Shown here piece after piece: positions 11,775 through 26,100 of a DNA stretch of 64,000 nucleotides. How positions within the stretch are numbered: the stretch's first letter is position 1; every line of letters begins with the position of its first letter. The DNA comes from Mesaphorura yosii (Eukaryota > Arthropoda > Collembola > Poduromorpha > Tullbergiidae). Both the position numbers and the translations under genes were made by a program. The notes beneath the pieces were generated by a model. It did no database searches. It saw only the letters and a program-made list of their open reading frames with translations, and had not been told where the DNA came from. The DNA lies in contig WIXG01000028.1 in the NCBI GenBank assembly GCA_009869945.1, positions 62,001 to 126,000 on the forward strand, in the 5' to 3' direction.

Positions 11775-14700
11775 ATGTTGCCTGTTCAAGAAATACTGAA
11801 GAACAAGAAAGTGGTTCTGGCCAGTGGCTCTCCCAGGAGAGCAGAAATTCTCCGAAACATCGTGAGTAACTGAATGTTTACGGCAAAATTAAGTCTTACC
11901 TTGGGTCAGTCAACAAAATAATTAGTTTCTACTGATAAAATTGATTGCTTCAAGTAGTGTGTCTAACCACAAGCCAAATGAATTCTATTAAGTTCAAATC
12001 TGACGATTCGATTTCCTCTCAGATATTTTCGTCCTTCCAGACTTGGGACGAATCTTTCTCAGCGAGAGAAAGTGCGCTTCATGACTTTGATGTACTGTAT
12101 TTCATTGTCTCCGTGCTTCATGGGTAATTCAAAAGTACTTAATTTCGAACTATACGGTACACCTGAGATCTGTATGACTCCCTAAAGTGTCATTAAAATG
12201 CTTTTGATTGTATTGGTCGCATTCACGAAGCTTTCTTAGAATGTGGGATCGCATTTATTTTATTCCGTTGCAGTTGTAATGGTGGAATTGTATTGGGTGG
12301 CCTAATGGACAAGGACTAAGCATCTTACACAGAGTTAAACACTTCGGGCCAATTTAATAATGCAAGTCCGATGGACGGATGGTATATGCATGGATTAGTA
12401 AATTTCAGAGCTTCAATTTAATCAGAATGCAAGACTCGGTTTAGGGTTTGCAGCAAAAAGTCAACCTTGGAATTATCACTGTGATAGGAAGGTGGTATTA
12501 AAAAATTGCCATTGGCCAATAAGCCTGCATAGTCTTGTGCACTATTACCTTTGCAAATGCGAGTCCATTCTTAGAAGAATATGAAATCTGGACTATGGCT
12601 TGCTCCACGTGCAATCTACAATGATTTTGTGTTCCATTAAACTTTCAGACAGACTAGCCAGTCCTACGCAGCAACCGGAGTCAGAACAATATTCATGCAG
12701 GTACTGTGCTAGTAATGCGCCCAAGTTGAGGCTGAGGGTAACCATGTTTAATAATTTAAAGTTCAATCAGCTCACTAAGGTAGACCTGCGAACTCTTGCT
12801 TGTAACATACAGCTTGTTTGCAAAAAGAAGCCAGGAAACAAAAGCACCTTTCTCTGATTTTGCTTTTCGTGTCTCCGATTTGTTGGCTGGCAAAATTTCC
12901 GGATTCTCCCTGTTTCTCGAGTGTGTGAGTAAACCGCCTAGCATGATCATCAAAATTCATGGGCTGACGGTTGTCCACGTTAAATTACATTAGAATTACA
13001 TATTCCTAATTTTTAGTGGTCCGACAGAAAGTCACGCTCTCCTTGGTCTCCTCGTGCCTTTACCTTCATTCTAATGACTTTCTTTATGGCAATTTCTTTG
13101 CAATTGACCATGCGTTGGAATTACATTTTGGCAAAATCAAATGATAGAACCAAAGGATAGATTTTGGTCAGTCTTTTGTGGTTTTTTTTTATAAAAAGCT
13201 ACTGTCCAAACCACCGAACTTGAAAGAAATCGTTGACTACGGCCCTGTGGCATTCGATGGCTGCATTATATCTACTTTTTAAAAAAGAGGACCAAATTAA
13301 ATATTTAATGCACTCTTTGTGGTTGTTTGCAAGAAGAATGGGAACAATGACAACGCTTTATAATCAAGTCGCTCCGACTCGCTCCACTACGTCGTGGTGC
13401 GGGGAACAATTGTGAACACTGTAATTTAGTGGATAGAATATTATGTCCAGCCACGTCTTTTTCGTTCACCATAACCATTATTATTGGGCAACTACGTGAA
13501 AACTAATTTGATGAATTTTAAAGGCCGGTCTGTGCCCGGTTCGTCGAGCTGTCTCGCACACTTCATGTGTCACGCTATTCTTGTTCTTTTGATTTGACCA
13601 GCTTTCGGTGAGCCCACAATGATGGCTATAATCATAGGGGTCGACGGTCTCCTTGTTCATCGCGGACATCGCTTTTGCTACCTTCATCGCTCGAAATGAA
13701 AGAATAAGCTTTTAGTCTCACTAGAAGCATGCTGAATCGAAGTCCAAAATTTATTGTGTTTGACAGACTGAATAAAATCATCAGCGATAGTAAATGAGTG
13801 GGGACTGATAAAAATCCAAGTAGCACGCATCTATTAGCATAAAGATAAATCTTCAGCAGGAATATTGAAGCGAGCGAGGTGTACAGTCGGCTTGCTTTCT
13901 TTTATTCTTTTCCCTCACCACTTACAATGATCCGTTGTGCATGTTTGAGCTTTTTCGAGTCTGCACTTACTCGAAACAGGAATGAAATAGTAAATGGAAT
14001 CAGCCGTGTTGTAAAGGATTGCAAGTAGACAGGGACAAATAGTTCATCATTTATTTGCATGCATCGTTAGAGATTGTGTTGATGGAAAATGTGCAGAGGC
14101 TCAAGGCAGGTGTTTTAGACAAAGTACAAGAACGAATCAAGGAGATCCTCCTAATGAAAAGATCATATCATATCATTGTGTGTTCACATTGAAATTTTTG
14201 ATGGCGATAATCGTAGTGGAGACTACTCTTTGCTGCTGTAAGGGAACCTGATTGATGTGATTTTGGCAATGAGTGGATATGGCTGGCATGTGCTTCGCAA
14301 ATGGTTGCTATTAATTCCATTGTCATCAGATACTATCACACTCCATGCAGCGTGCTTCTGAATCTACACGTACTCGGCCTCGGGTTTCTTCAGTCTCTTG
14401 AGGAGTGGATACGGGAAACGTGAAGGGAATAAGCAGCTCCATAAGTGCCTAATAAAATCATCTTACCGTCTCCTTGTGCCACTTCTATGAATCAATGACT
14501 TGAGTTTCAACAGTGTCAAATTGAAATGTTACTCAGGAAGTAATATGCGTATAATGGCCTTCATGCGACCGCAAAACACAAAATCCAGTTTTTCCCACAC
14601 CCGTTGAGGTCAATGCAATTCGGGCAAGAATTTTGCCGTAATTTTCAATATTTTTTTAGACCTCTGGCGTTCCCTAGCGCATAGTTCGTCTGAGGAGTAT

Positions 14701-17700
14701 TTATAGAAAGAAGACCGTAATGGATAAATGTTTCCGCATCAAGCTCGAGCTAATGAAGACATCAGGATATCTAATGGATGCATTTGCCCTTGTCTATGAT
14801 TTTGTGTAAAAATGAAATAAGTCTTCATTTGCGGCATAGCTTTCTTGTTCGCCAAGCGTGAAGAAACTCCGTGACTTCAAGGGTGCTTGTGCCGCTGGGC
14901 TGGCTAAACACCCCTTCACCGTGTCACTTACGTTGAACTGGTTGATCTTACGGTGACAATTGTGGCTAATACCGTGAGTAGTAATTACCAGGAATGTAGT
15001 AAACGTTCTCAATGGCCGGTCTTAGAAATTCCGTACACAAACCTGGACCTTTTCATAAAATGATCCGCGATATAATCCTGCTGTACTGAAGTCTGTGTTG
15101 TATTTGCAATTTTACAATAAATATATCATAAACACGAGAGCTCTTGCAAAGCAGAAACATAAAGTCTGCAGTAAAAATATCATTACTACGAGCATACTCG
15201 TATATCTTGAATAGTGTTGAGCAGGATCTGTCATTATTTGTCGAATAAGGTGACCGCAAACTCAATGCCTGGTGAAAGGCACTACTACTATGAATATTTT
15301 GGACATCTGCTCAACTTCCTTTTCTCCTTTATTATTTTCGTCCTGTCCTCAGTAGCATTTTTTGTTTCGAACGTCTCCTTCTCGAGTCAAACCTCAAATA
15401 CACCCAATCAAGCGTTCATGTAGCGTTCGCTCGCAATTCACCTACTCGCCTGTGAAAAGTGGGCACTTTTAATTTCGCAGATTTGTCTTCTCATGCATTC
15501 GCAAATTTTCCGGTACATATATCTTGTCCCATGTCCAATCGATTTGAGCCGGGTTTGTCTGCAACGGCTCAAGGAGAAACAAAATGAAATTCCTGACTGG
15601 CCAGGCGCGGTCAAGCATTAAGGATTGGTTGACGGATGACGCCTCAGCTGTTCGAGTTGATTTCTATTTGAACGCTCTATTTACATCTGAAGATTGGAGG
15701 ACCTCTTCTTTGAAATTGCAACGTAAGACCTGGACGGACACACACATGTCCTTGGTAGGAAAGACGATAAAATTCTGCTGTCCACGATGTCTGTCGAAAG
15801 GAGCCTGGAAAAAGTAAATGGAACGGGGCACAGGCGCCTCAGTATCAGTCTGCCCGTTTTTTCCTTTTTGATAAGTTTGCATCCGCCGAATTGCGGCTAT
15901 TGTGCGAAGATAACATAATAGGTAGACGTGGTATGCATGAACCATGCGATGTGGGAATGTGTTTACCTTATTTCCTTACTTCTTTTCATTGCTTTTCTTT
16001 CCCCGTCATCTTTATCTCCGAACAAATATTGAAGTTTGGTTTGTACAAGCTGTGAGGAAGGACACTCAGACAAAGACTCGACAGACGGCTTGATAGAAGA
16101 AAGGAAACCAAGAGGTGAGATAGAGAAAGAAAAATCGGCAATTGAATTTAGTTTGGAATTCAACTTCCATACGCTGCAGAGGCAGGAGAAACTGACGTGG
16201 AGAGGATGTAATATTGAAATTCAAATACCTTTGCTGTACGCACGAGTGCCAGTGTTGAAGAAAGGTGGGAGAAGAAAAACGGAGGTAGGAAGGAAGGTAT
16301 CTGGTTGTGTGAAGCAGAGCTAAATGCAATAGATTGTGAAGTAAGTTATGCTCGGAGACAAGACAATTGAACAAGTACGAGAAAGTCAGACAAGAAGAAA
16401 ATAATAATATATGAAGCCATTTTTTGTCGACAGGAATTTTCCGTGTTGTTGTTGGTTTGTTGTCGCGGGTGTACTTTTGTGCAATCACTTTCTCTTCCTT
16501 ATTTTTCACTTGACATTTGTTATTGAGGATTTCAGTTTACGTTCGTGCAGGCCTCACATCCATTCCATTGTGCCTACCTTGCGGGGAAAGCGCAGAGGAG
16601 GGATGGCATATTATTTGCGGAAGCAATTTTGATCAAGATTGTTATTATTCTTGTGCTGCATGTGGTATTGCATTACACGACGCGAACCATTCCGTTATCA
16701 TAAAATTGAAATACGCTCACTACCTACCAAACAACCGGTTGGCCGCAGCGTTCGGCTTTTCATTCCTCACGTCAATTCATTCGCGTGCGGAGCACCGGGC
16801 AGAGACAGCATGTCGGATACATTGAATGCATAATTAAATTTGTTTTGGAGTAATAGCGTCGTGTTTGGAAAATTGGAATCCTTTCATTCTTACAATTCAT
16901 TCCCATTGTGAGCTTCGGAGAATCATGAACTTCATTCTTTCAGCAGTCCTAACATTTCCAGGCATCCGAAGGAAATCTGATGTGTGTGGAATGTTTGTAA
17001 ATTACGTTGTAATATTCCAGCAGCTTGTACGGTGCTACTCGTGGCTATTTTTATTTTTGCATGAGATCATGGTCCAGATAGACGAGGTGCATACCAATGT
17101 GAACAAAAGCAGATAACCAGTTGAACATTCTTTGGACAGCCCTCGTGTGTTGCTTTCACTTCCATGTCATGAGTTCCGGCTGTGGGAAAACAGGGCAGGA
17201 TAAACCTAGACTATCGTAATAATCATAGAATTCTATTTTACCTGCTCCACGGTTCCGTGCACCTTCTCCGGCCTGCCATTCGAGCCCCGAAGTTGTGCAC
17301 ACGTGTTTTCATGTCATGAGTAAATGGTGTGTAAATCTGACTGGCGGGTTAGGTGGCCAAAGTTTTTGTTGAACATAATGCGAGCTCACATACACCATAA
17401 ATCTTACTCAACCTAATATAATGTACAGAGTAAATAAAATAAAGGGTGATGAAATGAAAAGGAAATGAACAAAACACACAAAATCAAAATATATTTCTTT
17501 TTCTATTTGTGCACATTCGTCTTTTCTCGTGTTCTTTTGTAATTTTTAATTTGAGTACAGATTGGTTTTCTAAATAGCGAGCGGAACGTCATGCTACGCG
17601 CTGTGGTCATGCAACAACAAAAGTGCGATAAAAACCACAGTCGTATGTGGACTTTACCAATCATTCTCGATTTTTCCAGACTGTTTTACAACTCGAATAC

Positions 17701-18891
17701 AAATGTGCTTAATTATAATTCACATTTAATATTCTAACGCAGGGGTTGGATTTCGAGACTATAGAATCTGGTTTCGATGAGGAAGTCATCAATCGCCTTG
17801 ATTTCACATCTCATGTCGCATATGTGAATCAGATCGCGTACCGGAAAGCAAGTCGGGTTGCAGAATCACTACGAGCCAAAGGAATGATGCCACATCTCGT
17901 GATTGGAGCTGACACAATTGTGACAAAAGCAGAGAGTATATACGGAAAACCAGTCGCAGAAGGCGACGCGTGCAGGATACTGACGGAGTAAGTGCCTTTA
18001 TAGAAAAGCTCACGGACCCTTGAAAAATATTGTATTCATACAAGGCTTGATTACAACAGACTGAGCGGAGATTGGCACGAGGTTCATACTGGTGTGGCGT
18101 TAGTTTATTCGGGATTCGACTATAAAGTATTTAACGAAACAACTAGAGTGAAAATGAGCTCATTGGAACCCGAGAGAATTGATGCTTACATCAAGACAGG
18201 AGAGCCAATGTAAGTCGTAATTCGTAAGTCCCATGAACTATGAACTCTACTTAAACTTAAACTCAAGGAAATTCTTATAAAGGATCGCTCCGAAGTAAAC
18301 AATTTGTCGCTGTCGCCAACCCGTCGTCGGTTCAGTTTGCGTGCTTGATGTGTTGATATCGGTTTCAAACTTTGCACTATCGTGAGTAGGCTCATTTTGG
18401 GACACAATGCAAAACAGTGACAATCGAAGCTCTCAAGTTTGACATTTAAGTCTGAAATCTTTCTTCCGATACATATGCGATGTAAAGGAACCTGTTACTT
18501 GTCAACACATAATCTTATATTCTCTCGAATTTACGTCATTCATGTCCTGACGTAGTCATTGTCATTTTGTCTTGCCCACTATTATTCTGTTAGAATGATA
18601 TCGATGTCTGTCTGTCTTGCTTTAGAAACTGACATGACAATCTTTTTCTGTTTCTGTGCTTTGTTCGCAAATGCATTGATAAGCGTCCCGCATAAACGAA
18701 AGCTTTGCTTTTCCCCACATCGTTTACTAATGTAATCTTTAATTGGCAGGGACAAGGCGGGAGCGTATGGAATTCAAGGGCTGGGAGGCACACTGGTCGA
18801 AAAAATATGTGGTGACTACTTCAATGTTGTTGGCTTCCCGCTACACACCTTTTGCAAAAATATCGAAAACATTCGAGAATATCTTCAATGA
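11775..18891 (+). CDS. Maf-like nucleotide pyrophosphatase (four exons)
   Basis: Maf-family enzymes hydrolyse dTTP, UTP and modified nucleoside triphosphates to the monophosphate and pyrophosphate, a cytosolic house-cleaning role; animals carry the domain alone or as the N-terminal half of ASMTL. Exons: 11775-11861, 17743-17987, 18060-18209, 18750-18891, joined by GT-AG introns of 5881, 72 and 540 bp. Phases agree and give 207 residues, the usual size of a stand-alone Maf domain. Family motifs are in place: [12 protein letters not shown] at 15-26 (substrate loop), GADTIV at 84-89 with the presumed catalytic Asp86, YGKP at 96-99, [14 protein letters not shown] at about 112-125, and [14 protein letters not shown] at about 158-171. 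The stop follows REYLQ directly, so no ASMT domain is fused here. Start ATG 11775 is chosen because the SPRR motif lies the normal distance downstream. Exon 1 codes only 29 residues. Confidence 0.95.
11862..17742 (+). other. Intron 1 of the Maf-like gene (5.9 kb)
   Basis: The intron runs from a GTGAGT donor to a CTAACGCAG acceptor and is about ten times longer than the next longest intron in the window. No nested gene is recognisable on either strand. The longest open frame inside it (16066-16509, minus) is low-complexity and lies opposite a purine-rich tract at about 16,030-16,400. A poly(T)/TTTATAAAAA patch lies near 13,183. First introns of this size often hold regulatory elements, but that is inference. 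Confidence 0.85.
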
Positions 18892-18970
18892 GTTGTTTCT
18901 ATGTATATTCTGTTATTTTGTATGAACGCGTAATTGATTACGTCTTTCGTCGTATTATTCATTGTGGATT

Positions 18971-18976
18971 AATAAA
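18971..18976 (+). terminator. AATAAA poly(A) signal of the Maf-like gene
   Basis: AATAAA lies 80 nt after the TGA stop of the Maf-like gene on the coding strand, followed by a T/GT-rich stretch (CAATACTTTTGTG) of the kind found around cleavage sites. Position and context are normal for an animal 3' end. Confidence 0.65.
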
Positions 18977-21900
18977 ACAATACTTTTGTGCACGCTTTGA
19001 TTTGAAAACGCTCATGTCGAAATACTCGATGGGCTTTTATCGCGCTGTCTAGTTGTTCACCGAATCTGATCAAAAAATCTGAAGTACGGACATTCATTGT
19101 CCAGCTTTCATTCAATGCAGGTGACCTGGCTTTTGCCCAACATGATAAAACTACAATCAGGGTATGTATCTACCTCGTCGTGCTTTATTTTGGGGTAACA
19201 ATCCAAACCTGGAATTTCATATTTCCAAAACGATGAGTGAAAGCCATTTCACCAAGTAGGAATGCGATAGAAGCCAATTGTTCTACGTGTTTCCATTGAG
19301 TTCCAATCAACTTCCATTTTGTGCCAACGTCTCAATATTCCACCGTATTGCTGTGCAAATGAAGAGGGAAGCCCAATAATCATTTTAATATTAATACTCT
19401 TGTCTAGGCGCCTGTAAGCAAAAATCGGAGCGTGCAGTTCGAGTCGGGCACTTTTGTTCCCCTTTCTTTTATGCACAAAATGAAATCGTTTGATGTATGA
19501 AATCAAGCATTGAGGGCTATTTTTCTTGCCTGCTTTCATCCTATTCACAATGCTCTTCACAATCAAAACTGTACAATTGCTTCATTTAATGTATCAGACG
19601 CTCGTTTCAGAGAATTCAATTCTGAAAGAATAATGAAAGTAGGACTCACATATCTGCACTTATCACGAAATATAGCTAATATAGATTAAAATGAAGTTAT
19701 ATGAATTAGAATGAAATAAAATTTCATCTTTCTAGTTGGTTTCCATTAATAAGACAAGGTCTGGAAGCTAATTAAAGGATTATTAAAGTCTATGCTAGCA
19801 TCATAAACGATTAACATATGGGAATATGAAATTCAGTACTCATGTATGAACAAAATGGGAATGTTTAGGCGATTGCAAATTTTATTCGTTGTTTACGGGT
19901 TGTGACATTATAAAATATCTTAACTTCTTGCGAAGATGTTACGCAACATTAATTCCCATCTTTGGAAAGGCAGCATCGTCCAAGGCATTATTGTCTCGAA
20001 TGGATAGATACATGTGCGATTGTACAACGCGATAAAAATAGTGAAATTCCGTGACCTAACATAATTATACAGTGAAAGCACCTTTCATTCCATCAATGCG
20101 TTTCCTTTATCTTGAGCAGTAGCGGTACGCACGCTGGGAGTAATTGCGTTCGAGGATTATCGTATGGTGGGATGTCTGTCTTTTATAGCTTTTATGGAAC
20201 ATAATAGAAGTGTCTGGGCATAAACCTGTTATATTGTTGCAGATGCATTAATGCTGTCGTTGCATAATCAAGACTGGACTACTATTTTCAGTCGAACACG
20301 GCCAGAGCTCTCACATCAGTCTTACCCATGTGCACGTGTTCCGTATTGTTTTTACGTAGTGTGCTGCCCCGATAGGGATTCAAAGCACTGCACGAGTTTT
20401 CCGAAACTGTATGTCACTGCAAAGGGTGACAAGTATTTACCACCACTCTTGCGGTTCCGTTGTTACCGAAGCCGCTTGCACGCACTTTTGCATCATTGTC
20501 ATGTTCTTGACATGAATTTGCATTTTATTTCCAGCTTTCGTCTTTAATATACTGACAATTTAATCCTTTGAAAGGTAGAATATTAAGTGACATTCATTCT
20601 GTGCATCTTTCTTTCCAGAAGTTGGAGAAGGCAGCAAGTACGCACTTGACACTCTATAAAATGAAAGATGGCTCAAGTGAGCGAGGCCGAGACAGGAAGG
20701 CAAAACTAGGAAAATGAATGTCTTTATGTTTAATACACATTACATTTTCTACTTGTCTCTGGCTTACTCCGCTGCTTCTCACTTCTGTCGCGTCTCCCGT
20801 GCTTCATACTCCATGCGAGTGAGAACTCGAACCGAGCCCGGCTGTCTCTTGTTTGATGATTTTCTCTCCCCTCTCGCTGTTTTCTCTTTTTCCAATGGAT
20901 GATGATGCGATGTGTGCATGCCACTCCATGCCGTGACTCATTCATTTTCCAGACTTCACTCAACAATAGATTTCTGTGCAGAAATAAAAAACGAAGCTGT
21001 AAAAGTAATATATTTGAGCAGCAGGAGCAGCCAACTATAAAACTCTATCCCCTCGTATGAAAATCCCGAGGTACTTTTGTACACAATGTACCCCTGAGGT
21101 CCCCAACTTCTGCGCTCGGTACGGTTTCTCGCCTGAACTCGACTCGAAACTTGTCCGTATGTGTCCTTATTCAAAATATTACTCAACAAAATACTACTTC
21201 CATTATTAGTACGTTACGACGTTGGAGAAAGGCTTCCTGCAAAATCCTTCCACTACTTGTTCTTGTTTCGAGTTTTATCCCCAATTAATAAGATTCGTAT
21301 TTGGCTGCATCGTCCAGCCGTACGATTTTATTCGTATCAAGCACTTTCAACTTTGCTCAACTTGAAACGAGTTCACATCATCAAATGTCTTTGCAGACTG
21401 TTAACTGCAAACTGATTTTTTTTTATTTGATGCGATTTGATTTGATAACTGTTCAAAATTTATGAAGAATCCGAAATAACGCTATACTTTCATGCACCTT
21501 CCGATTTCCGATTGTCTGTGATTCGAGGCTTAAACCTTATGGCGCAAAAAACGTAATTTGCAAGCTGACGACGCTCATTTTATGAGTTGTACTGAAATCT
21601 GGTAATAATAACATAGCATAAAGATTACAATCACTGGTTAAGAGTTGCCCTGAATAAAGACACTCCGGTGGGTTCCTTTCGTCACTATTGTCGTACATTT
21701 AGTGCATACTAAAAATGAGATGAGCATAAAGTGCAGTGACTTCTCAAGCACCCAGTTTACAACTTGCTGAAAGTGCGGTAAGTTCTGTTCATATATCCCG
21801 GTTTATCTGCTTGGGGATACACACGATTGACTCGGCCATGAAGTGGAAGTAAACTTCAGCTTTTGATTTCCTTTAAAAAATAAGAATACTTAATATCAAT

Positions 21901-23072
21901 CCGTCACTGAGATGGCTCTGCTCGCATCTGCACTATCAGCAACAAATAACAGTCCTTCACAAGTTTTTATTAAGGCCAAACCAAAGCGGTTGAGCAAGGC
22001 TATCCTTCAATCTGTGACCCTGGCGTAAAGAACATCTCAACAGATCCCTTCACAGATAAATTCAAAATGTACCGAATAATTGTAATGATTCACTTTGATC
22101 CAGTTGTTTGATTCGGTCCAAACAAAATGTTCGACGAGTATTTCAATAACACAGTTACAAAAATAGAAATAAATGAGCAATCGAAACAGGCTTAAGCCGC
22201 ATACGTGGATTGAGTGCATGAAACCCGAAGCTCAGAAAAAATCTTTTGTTCTAATTTTTCTAATGAAAGAGTCTTTCCCATTTTTTCTTGCCCTAAAAGA
22301 ATGCAATACGGAGCTAGTCGACGTTTTTACCCTCCTCGGCTCGACTGGCATTTGCATTGTGTTTTCAAGACGAGCTTTGACTCTTTATTCTCGAAAATGG
22401 CAAGTCTGTCATTATGTGATGACAAGAGTACGAAAAAAATATTGCAACATATTTGCAATGGTTGCTATTAAAATCTGCTCAAGTCCCTGGAAACTTGACG
22501 CTATAAAATATCATGTCGCCATCCTATCATTATCTGCCTTCTCTGAGTCAGTTATACGATATCTCAAGTAGACGAAGTCGTTCTTTATGTTTCTTTATAA
22601 TCTGACATGGATGGTCTTTTTAATTGCTCGCTTTTTCTCTTATCATTAACTTCCAGTCCACGAGAGCATACTTTCAGAGGACAAGACCTTATTAATACCT
22701 CCCTCAGTCGCACACGAGCAACTCAGCCACAAATTATAATGACAGATGTTCAACTCCATTTAATATTGAATTTCATGCATCAAAGTAGCTGCGTGTCTAA
22801 AAAAAAAAGCGAGGCCACGAGCCCCCAAGTAATGTGCTTCTTTGAAGAGATCAGGCCAGACCGAGCAGCAGGACTTCAGCCCGTGAAATGGAGACGGAGC
22901 GAGCCAGCGAGCAGGTTCTCGGGGCATAATATTTCGCCTAACTCTATTCCTATTGAAGCAGACACAATAATTGAAAGCTGATTAAGTCGGAAACCGGGCA
23001 CAAATGGAGGAGCTGAAGAGAAAAAGTTCACTGAGCCTGCATCTCATCAATGGCTTTATTCGACTGTGATCT

Positions 23073-23098
23073 TTATGTAGGCAATAAGGCCTACGTAA
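23073..23098. repeat. 10-bp-stem hairpin
   Basis: TTATGTAGGC and GCCTACGTAA pair over 10 bp with one T-G wobble around the 6-nt loop AATAAG. It lies 36 bp before the paired E2F-like sites. Stems of this size arise by chance, so function is unproven. Confidence 0.35.
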
Positions 23099-23133
23099 TT
23101 TTATACAGTATTCATTACTATAATTAGTGTTCA

Positions 23134-23159
23134 TTTGGCGGGAAGTTACGGCGGGAAAA
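23134..23159. promoter_or_regulatory. Tandem E2F-like binding sites
   Basis: TTTGGCGGGAA at 23134-23144 matches the E2F/DP consensus, and a second GGCGGGAAAA follows at 23150-23159 in the same orientation, about one and a half helical turns away. GC-rich sites of this type are unexpected in the AT-rich surroundings, and an AT-rich run with TATTTATAAAG follows. Paired E2F sites are typical of cell-cycle promoters, but I see no gene start beside them. Confidence 0.35.
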
Positions 23160-26100
23160 TATTAAATATATTTATAAAGCATCTTCGCAAGCGAGGGATG
23201 AAGACGAGACGAGCACAGGACATTTACACGGCAACTCGCTGAATATTCGAGTTTGACCTCATTCTGCAGCTATGCGAACTCCGATTTTACCTGTTTCCAA
23301 TATTCAAAAGTCCGAACAGGAAACCTGAGCAAAAGTCGTATAAAAATGTTAATTTTCTTTCTCTGGCATGGTAGGAAAGCTCCCTTTCCTTCTACCATAC
23401 CTATTGAATTGAATATTTAACGAACTTCAAATGACATGAAGTAAGAAAAATTACTGCAACAAAATCTCACTCCAGTGCCCAGAAAATGCTTACGCCCTGT
23501 ATTCGGCAGCAGCGTGGAGGATGCCATCATAGTAACTACAAATAATACGTTCGCAGCGTATGTATAAATATACCAAGTAATCAAATGATGAAAATTTAAT
23601 AAGCTCTCCAGAATCTAGCGTTGCATGAATCTGGACCGGAGTCCAGACCCAAGAACAACTTTCTCCAGAAACTCTTTTCTCAGTTCAGTTCCTGAGCACT
23701 GCAAACAGTCGTCGGAGTCGCAGTTCGCACCGCACGGGTGTCGTTCTATTCAATTCAAGTCTGGCTGCTGCTGCTTCCTTATCCGGACTCGGGAGTTTGT
23801 TTGTTCAATTGCATCTCCTCCTCTCCTTCCAAGAGTCAGCTCTGTCCTTCACTATGCTCGAGTCAAAGTCAAGTAAGCGAGTAACCTTTGAGAAATAAAA
23901 ATATTCGCATAATAATATAAAGCTTATAAATGCCGAGCTATAAGATAAAGTTTTGCATGAGAGTCGAGACAGTCAGGTTTCCGTGTCTGCGCCTGATTTT
24001 GAGGGTCTGAAGAAAGTTGCAATATCAAAAATGAGTAGCTGAAAAATTTCCTGAACCTTCCCCATTCGTTGTCGTCTTTGTCGTTGTTTTCATCCTCTCT
24101 ATTCACTACCTCCACTGTGCCTGGTCCCAGAATGCCTAGAAATATATCCTCTAGTCGTCTATGTCGTTGAATGTGTCTCCATGCCTCAATATAAGCTGAA
24201 CGCACAGGCATCGACCTAACCGTAAAGTTTTTCTTAAGACGGCGCAAACTGAAGGCGAAAGAAGAGAAAATTTGATTTGGTTTGTAACAAAGTTTTCTTC
24301 GTTTCTTGCGCTTTAAAGTATTGGAAGAAACGAGTCGAGTGGATTGGCGAACTGGAAATGAGAATTAGTGCTGAAATGCTAGACAACTACCGCAGGATTA
24401 AAAAGAACTGCACCCATCTGCACGTGAATAGCAAACCGCAAAGCGTTTTTTGTAAGGAGCACTTCAGAAAGATTGCACGACTCCAGAGTCAATGACGAAT
24501 AGCAAAGTGTGGACCGTCGATGGAGGTAGAACAGAAATTTGACAATGCAGTAGAATGCAGTCACACTCGTGTCAAATATTTAATTCGAGTTCAGCAGTTT
24601 TTCAGGAAGAAGTCTCGGGCAATTTTTACGGTTGCATTTACGTGCTTGGTTTGCAATGTAGTAGAGTTATTAGCATCAACAAATGCGGAAAGATGCAAAT
24701 TGGCGTAAAATGTTTAGGCAAATCAAATTTAAGCCAATTGAGGCATCGGAATGCAAAGCTTGTTTTTTATCAAGGGAGGCCAAGCACAACGCCGCAGTCA
24801 AGACGCGCAGCGTTCTGACGTGTCACTTGACTTGGTACCTGAGCGAATACAGGAAAAGTCGAACTCCAATAATTAACTTTACGCAAATCGGAGCTCTGGA
24901 GGAGTTAGCGGATGGAGCCAAGCAGGCCCACGCTGGAGGCCTGGAAGCGACGATGGTTGGCTGGTGGTGAATCTGCTCGCCCTGTGCAGTAGCAACAGCA
25001 TGAAACCAACTTGTACAACGAAATAATGTAACATGAACTACTGAACGACTGAGCAGTAAACACTAAAGAGAGAGCATTGAACAGTGGAAGTCGCATGTTT
25101 CACAGTAGTTCAACGCTGAGCGAACGAGCGACTTGTGCATTTGGACTCGACACGCGTTCCCTTTGGTGGTTTGCGTCTGCTCCAAAAAACTCAGTCTTTG
25201 TACAGCAGTCAGAGAAGCCACACTGCAAACGTTTCTCTCTTCTCTGTCTCTCCATTTTATTGTTGTTAACCTAACTTGTCAACTCCTTAACTTTAGTCGT
25301 AGTTAAACAAGCGTCTTCGCTGTTCTTCAAGCACTCACACCATCCTTTCGCACGATTGCCTCCAGTAAACCTAATTTTAACTTTGCAATTCTGGTGCGTC
25401 CCATTTTAGTATTAATTTTAGTCTCATAACATTACCTCCCGGGAACGCTCTTGTTGTTTTACCTAAGAAACCTGCAACTTGAATTTTATTTCTGTGAATC
25501 TTGTACCAGCGTGTCATAGACGACGCCTTAGTGAGAATATTTATGGAATTGGGCATCATCATCTGATAACGGTAAGCAAATCTTCAAGTTCTTTCTCACC
25601 ATCGGCATGCATGGCTGGCATTCAACAAGAAATTAGGGAAACTTGAGACGGTCTCAATAAATGCGTTTATTCGAACCGGGCCTTCTGCATCAAGCAACCA
25701 AAAACCTGTCATGTCATAAACTCTTCATATTTACTAGGTTTGACATTTTCTCTCGTCGCATCGAATCGATCTGGGCAAAGTGCAACTGCAATTGTTGCAA
25801 TGTATAAGCAGGGCTATGGAGCATTGGGTTAAAAACAAATGCCCGAGAAGTTTCATAGGCAACGCATTAGACATAAATTAAGAGTTTGAACTCATAAATC
25901 CCAGGACACGCTTGTTTTGGTGTCGATAAAGGTTTACACGAAGGCAAGAGCTTCCTGACGGCCTCTGCTAAGCTAAGCTGCCCTTAATGTGTCGCACATT
26001 ACAAGGCAGTGTAAATATGGAGTTGTAGTCGTCAAACCTTTTTGAAGCCGCCTGTGATTGTAATTGAGTTTATTGAGTCCAGTTCATTCAATTAGAATAT

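Noticed and set aside
16066-16509. 147-codon minus-strand open frame inside intron 1 of the Maf-like gene
   Set aside because: Low-complexity Leu/Phe/Ser-rich translation opposite a purine-rich tract; no motif, and the length is within chance range.
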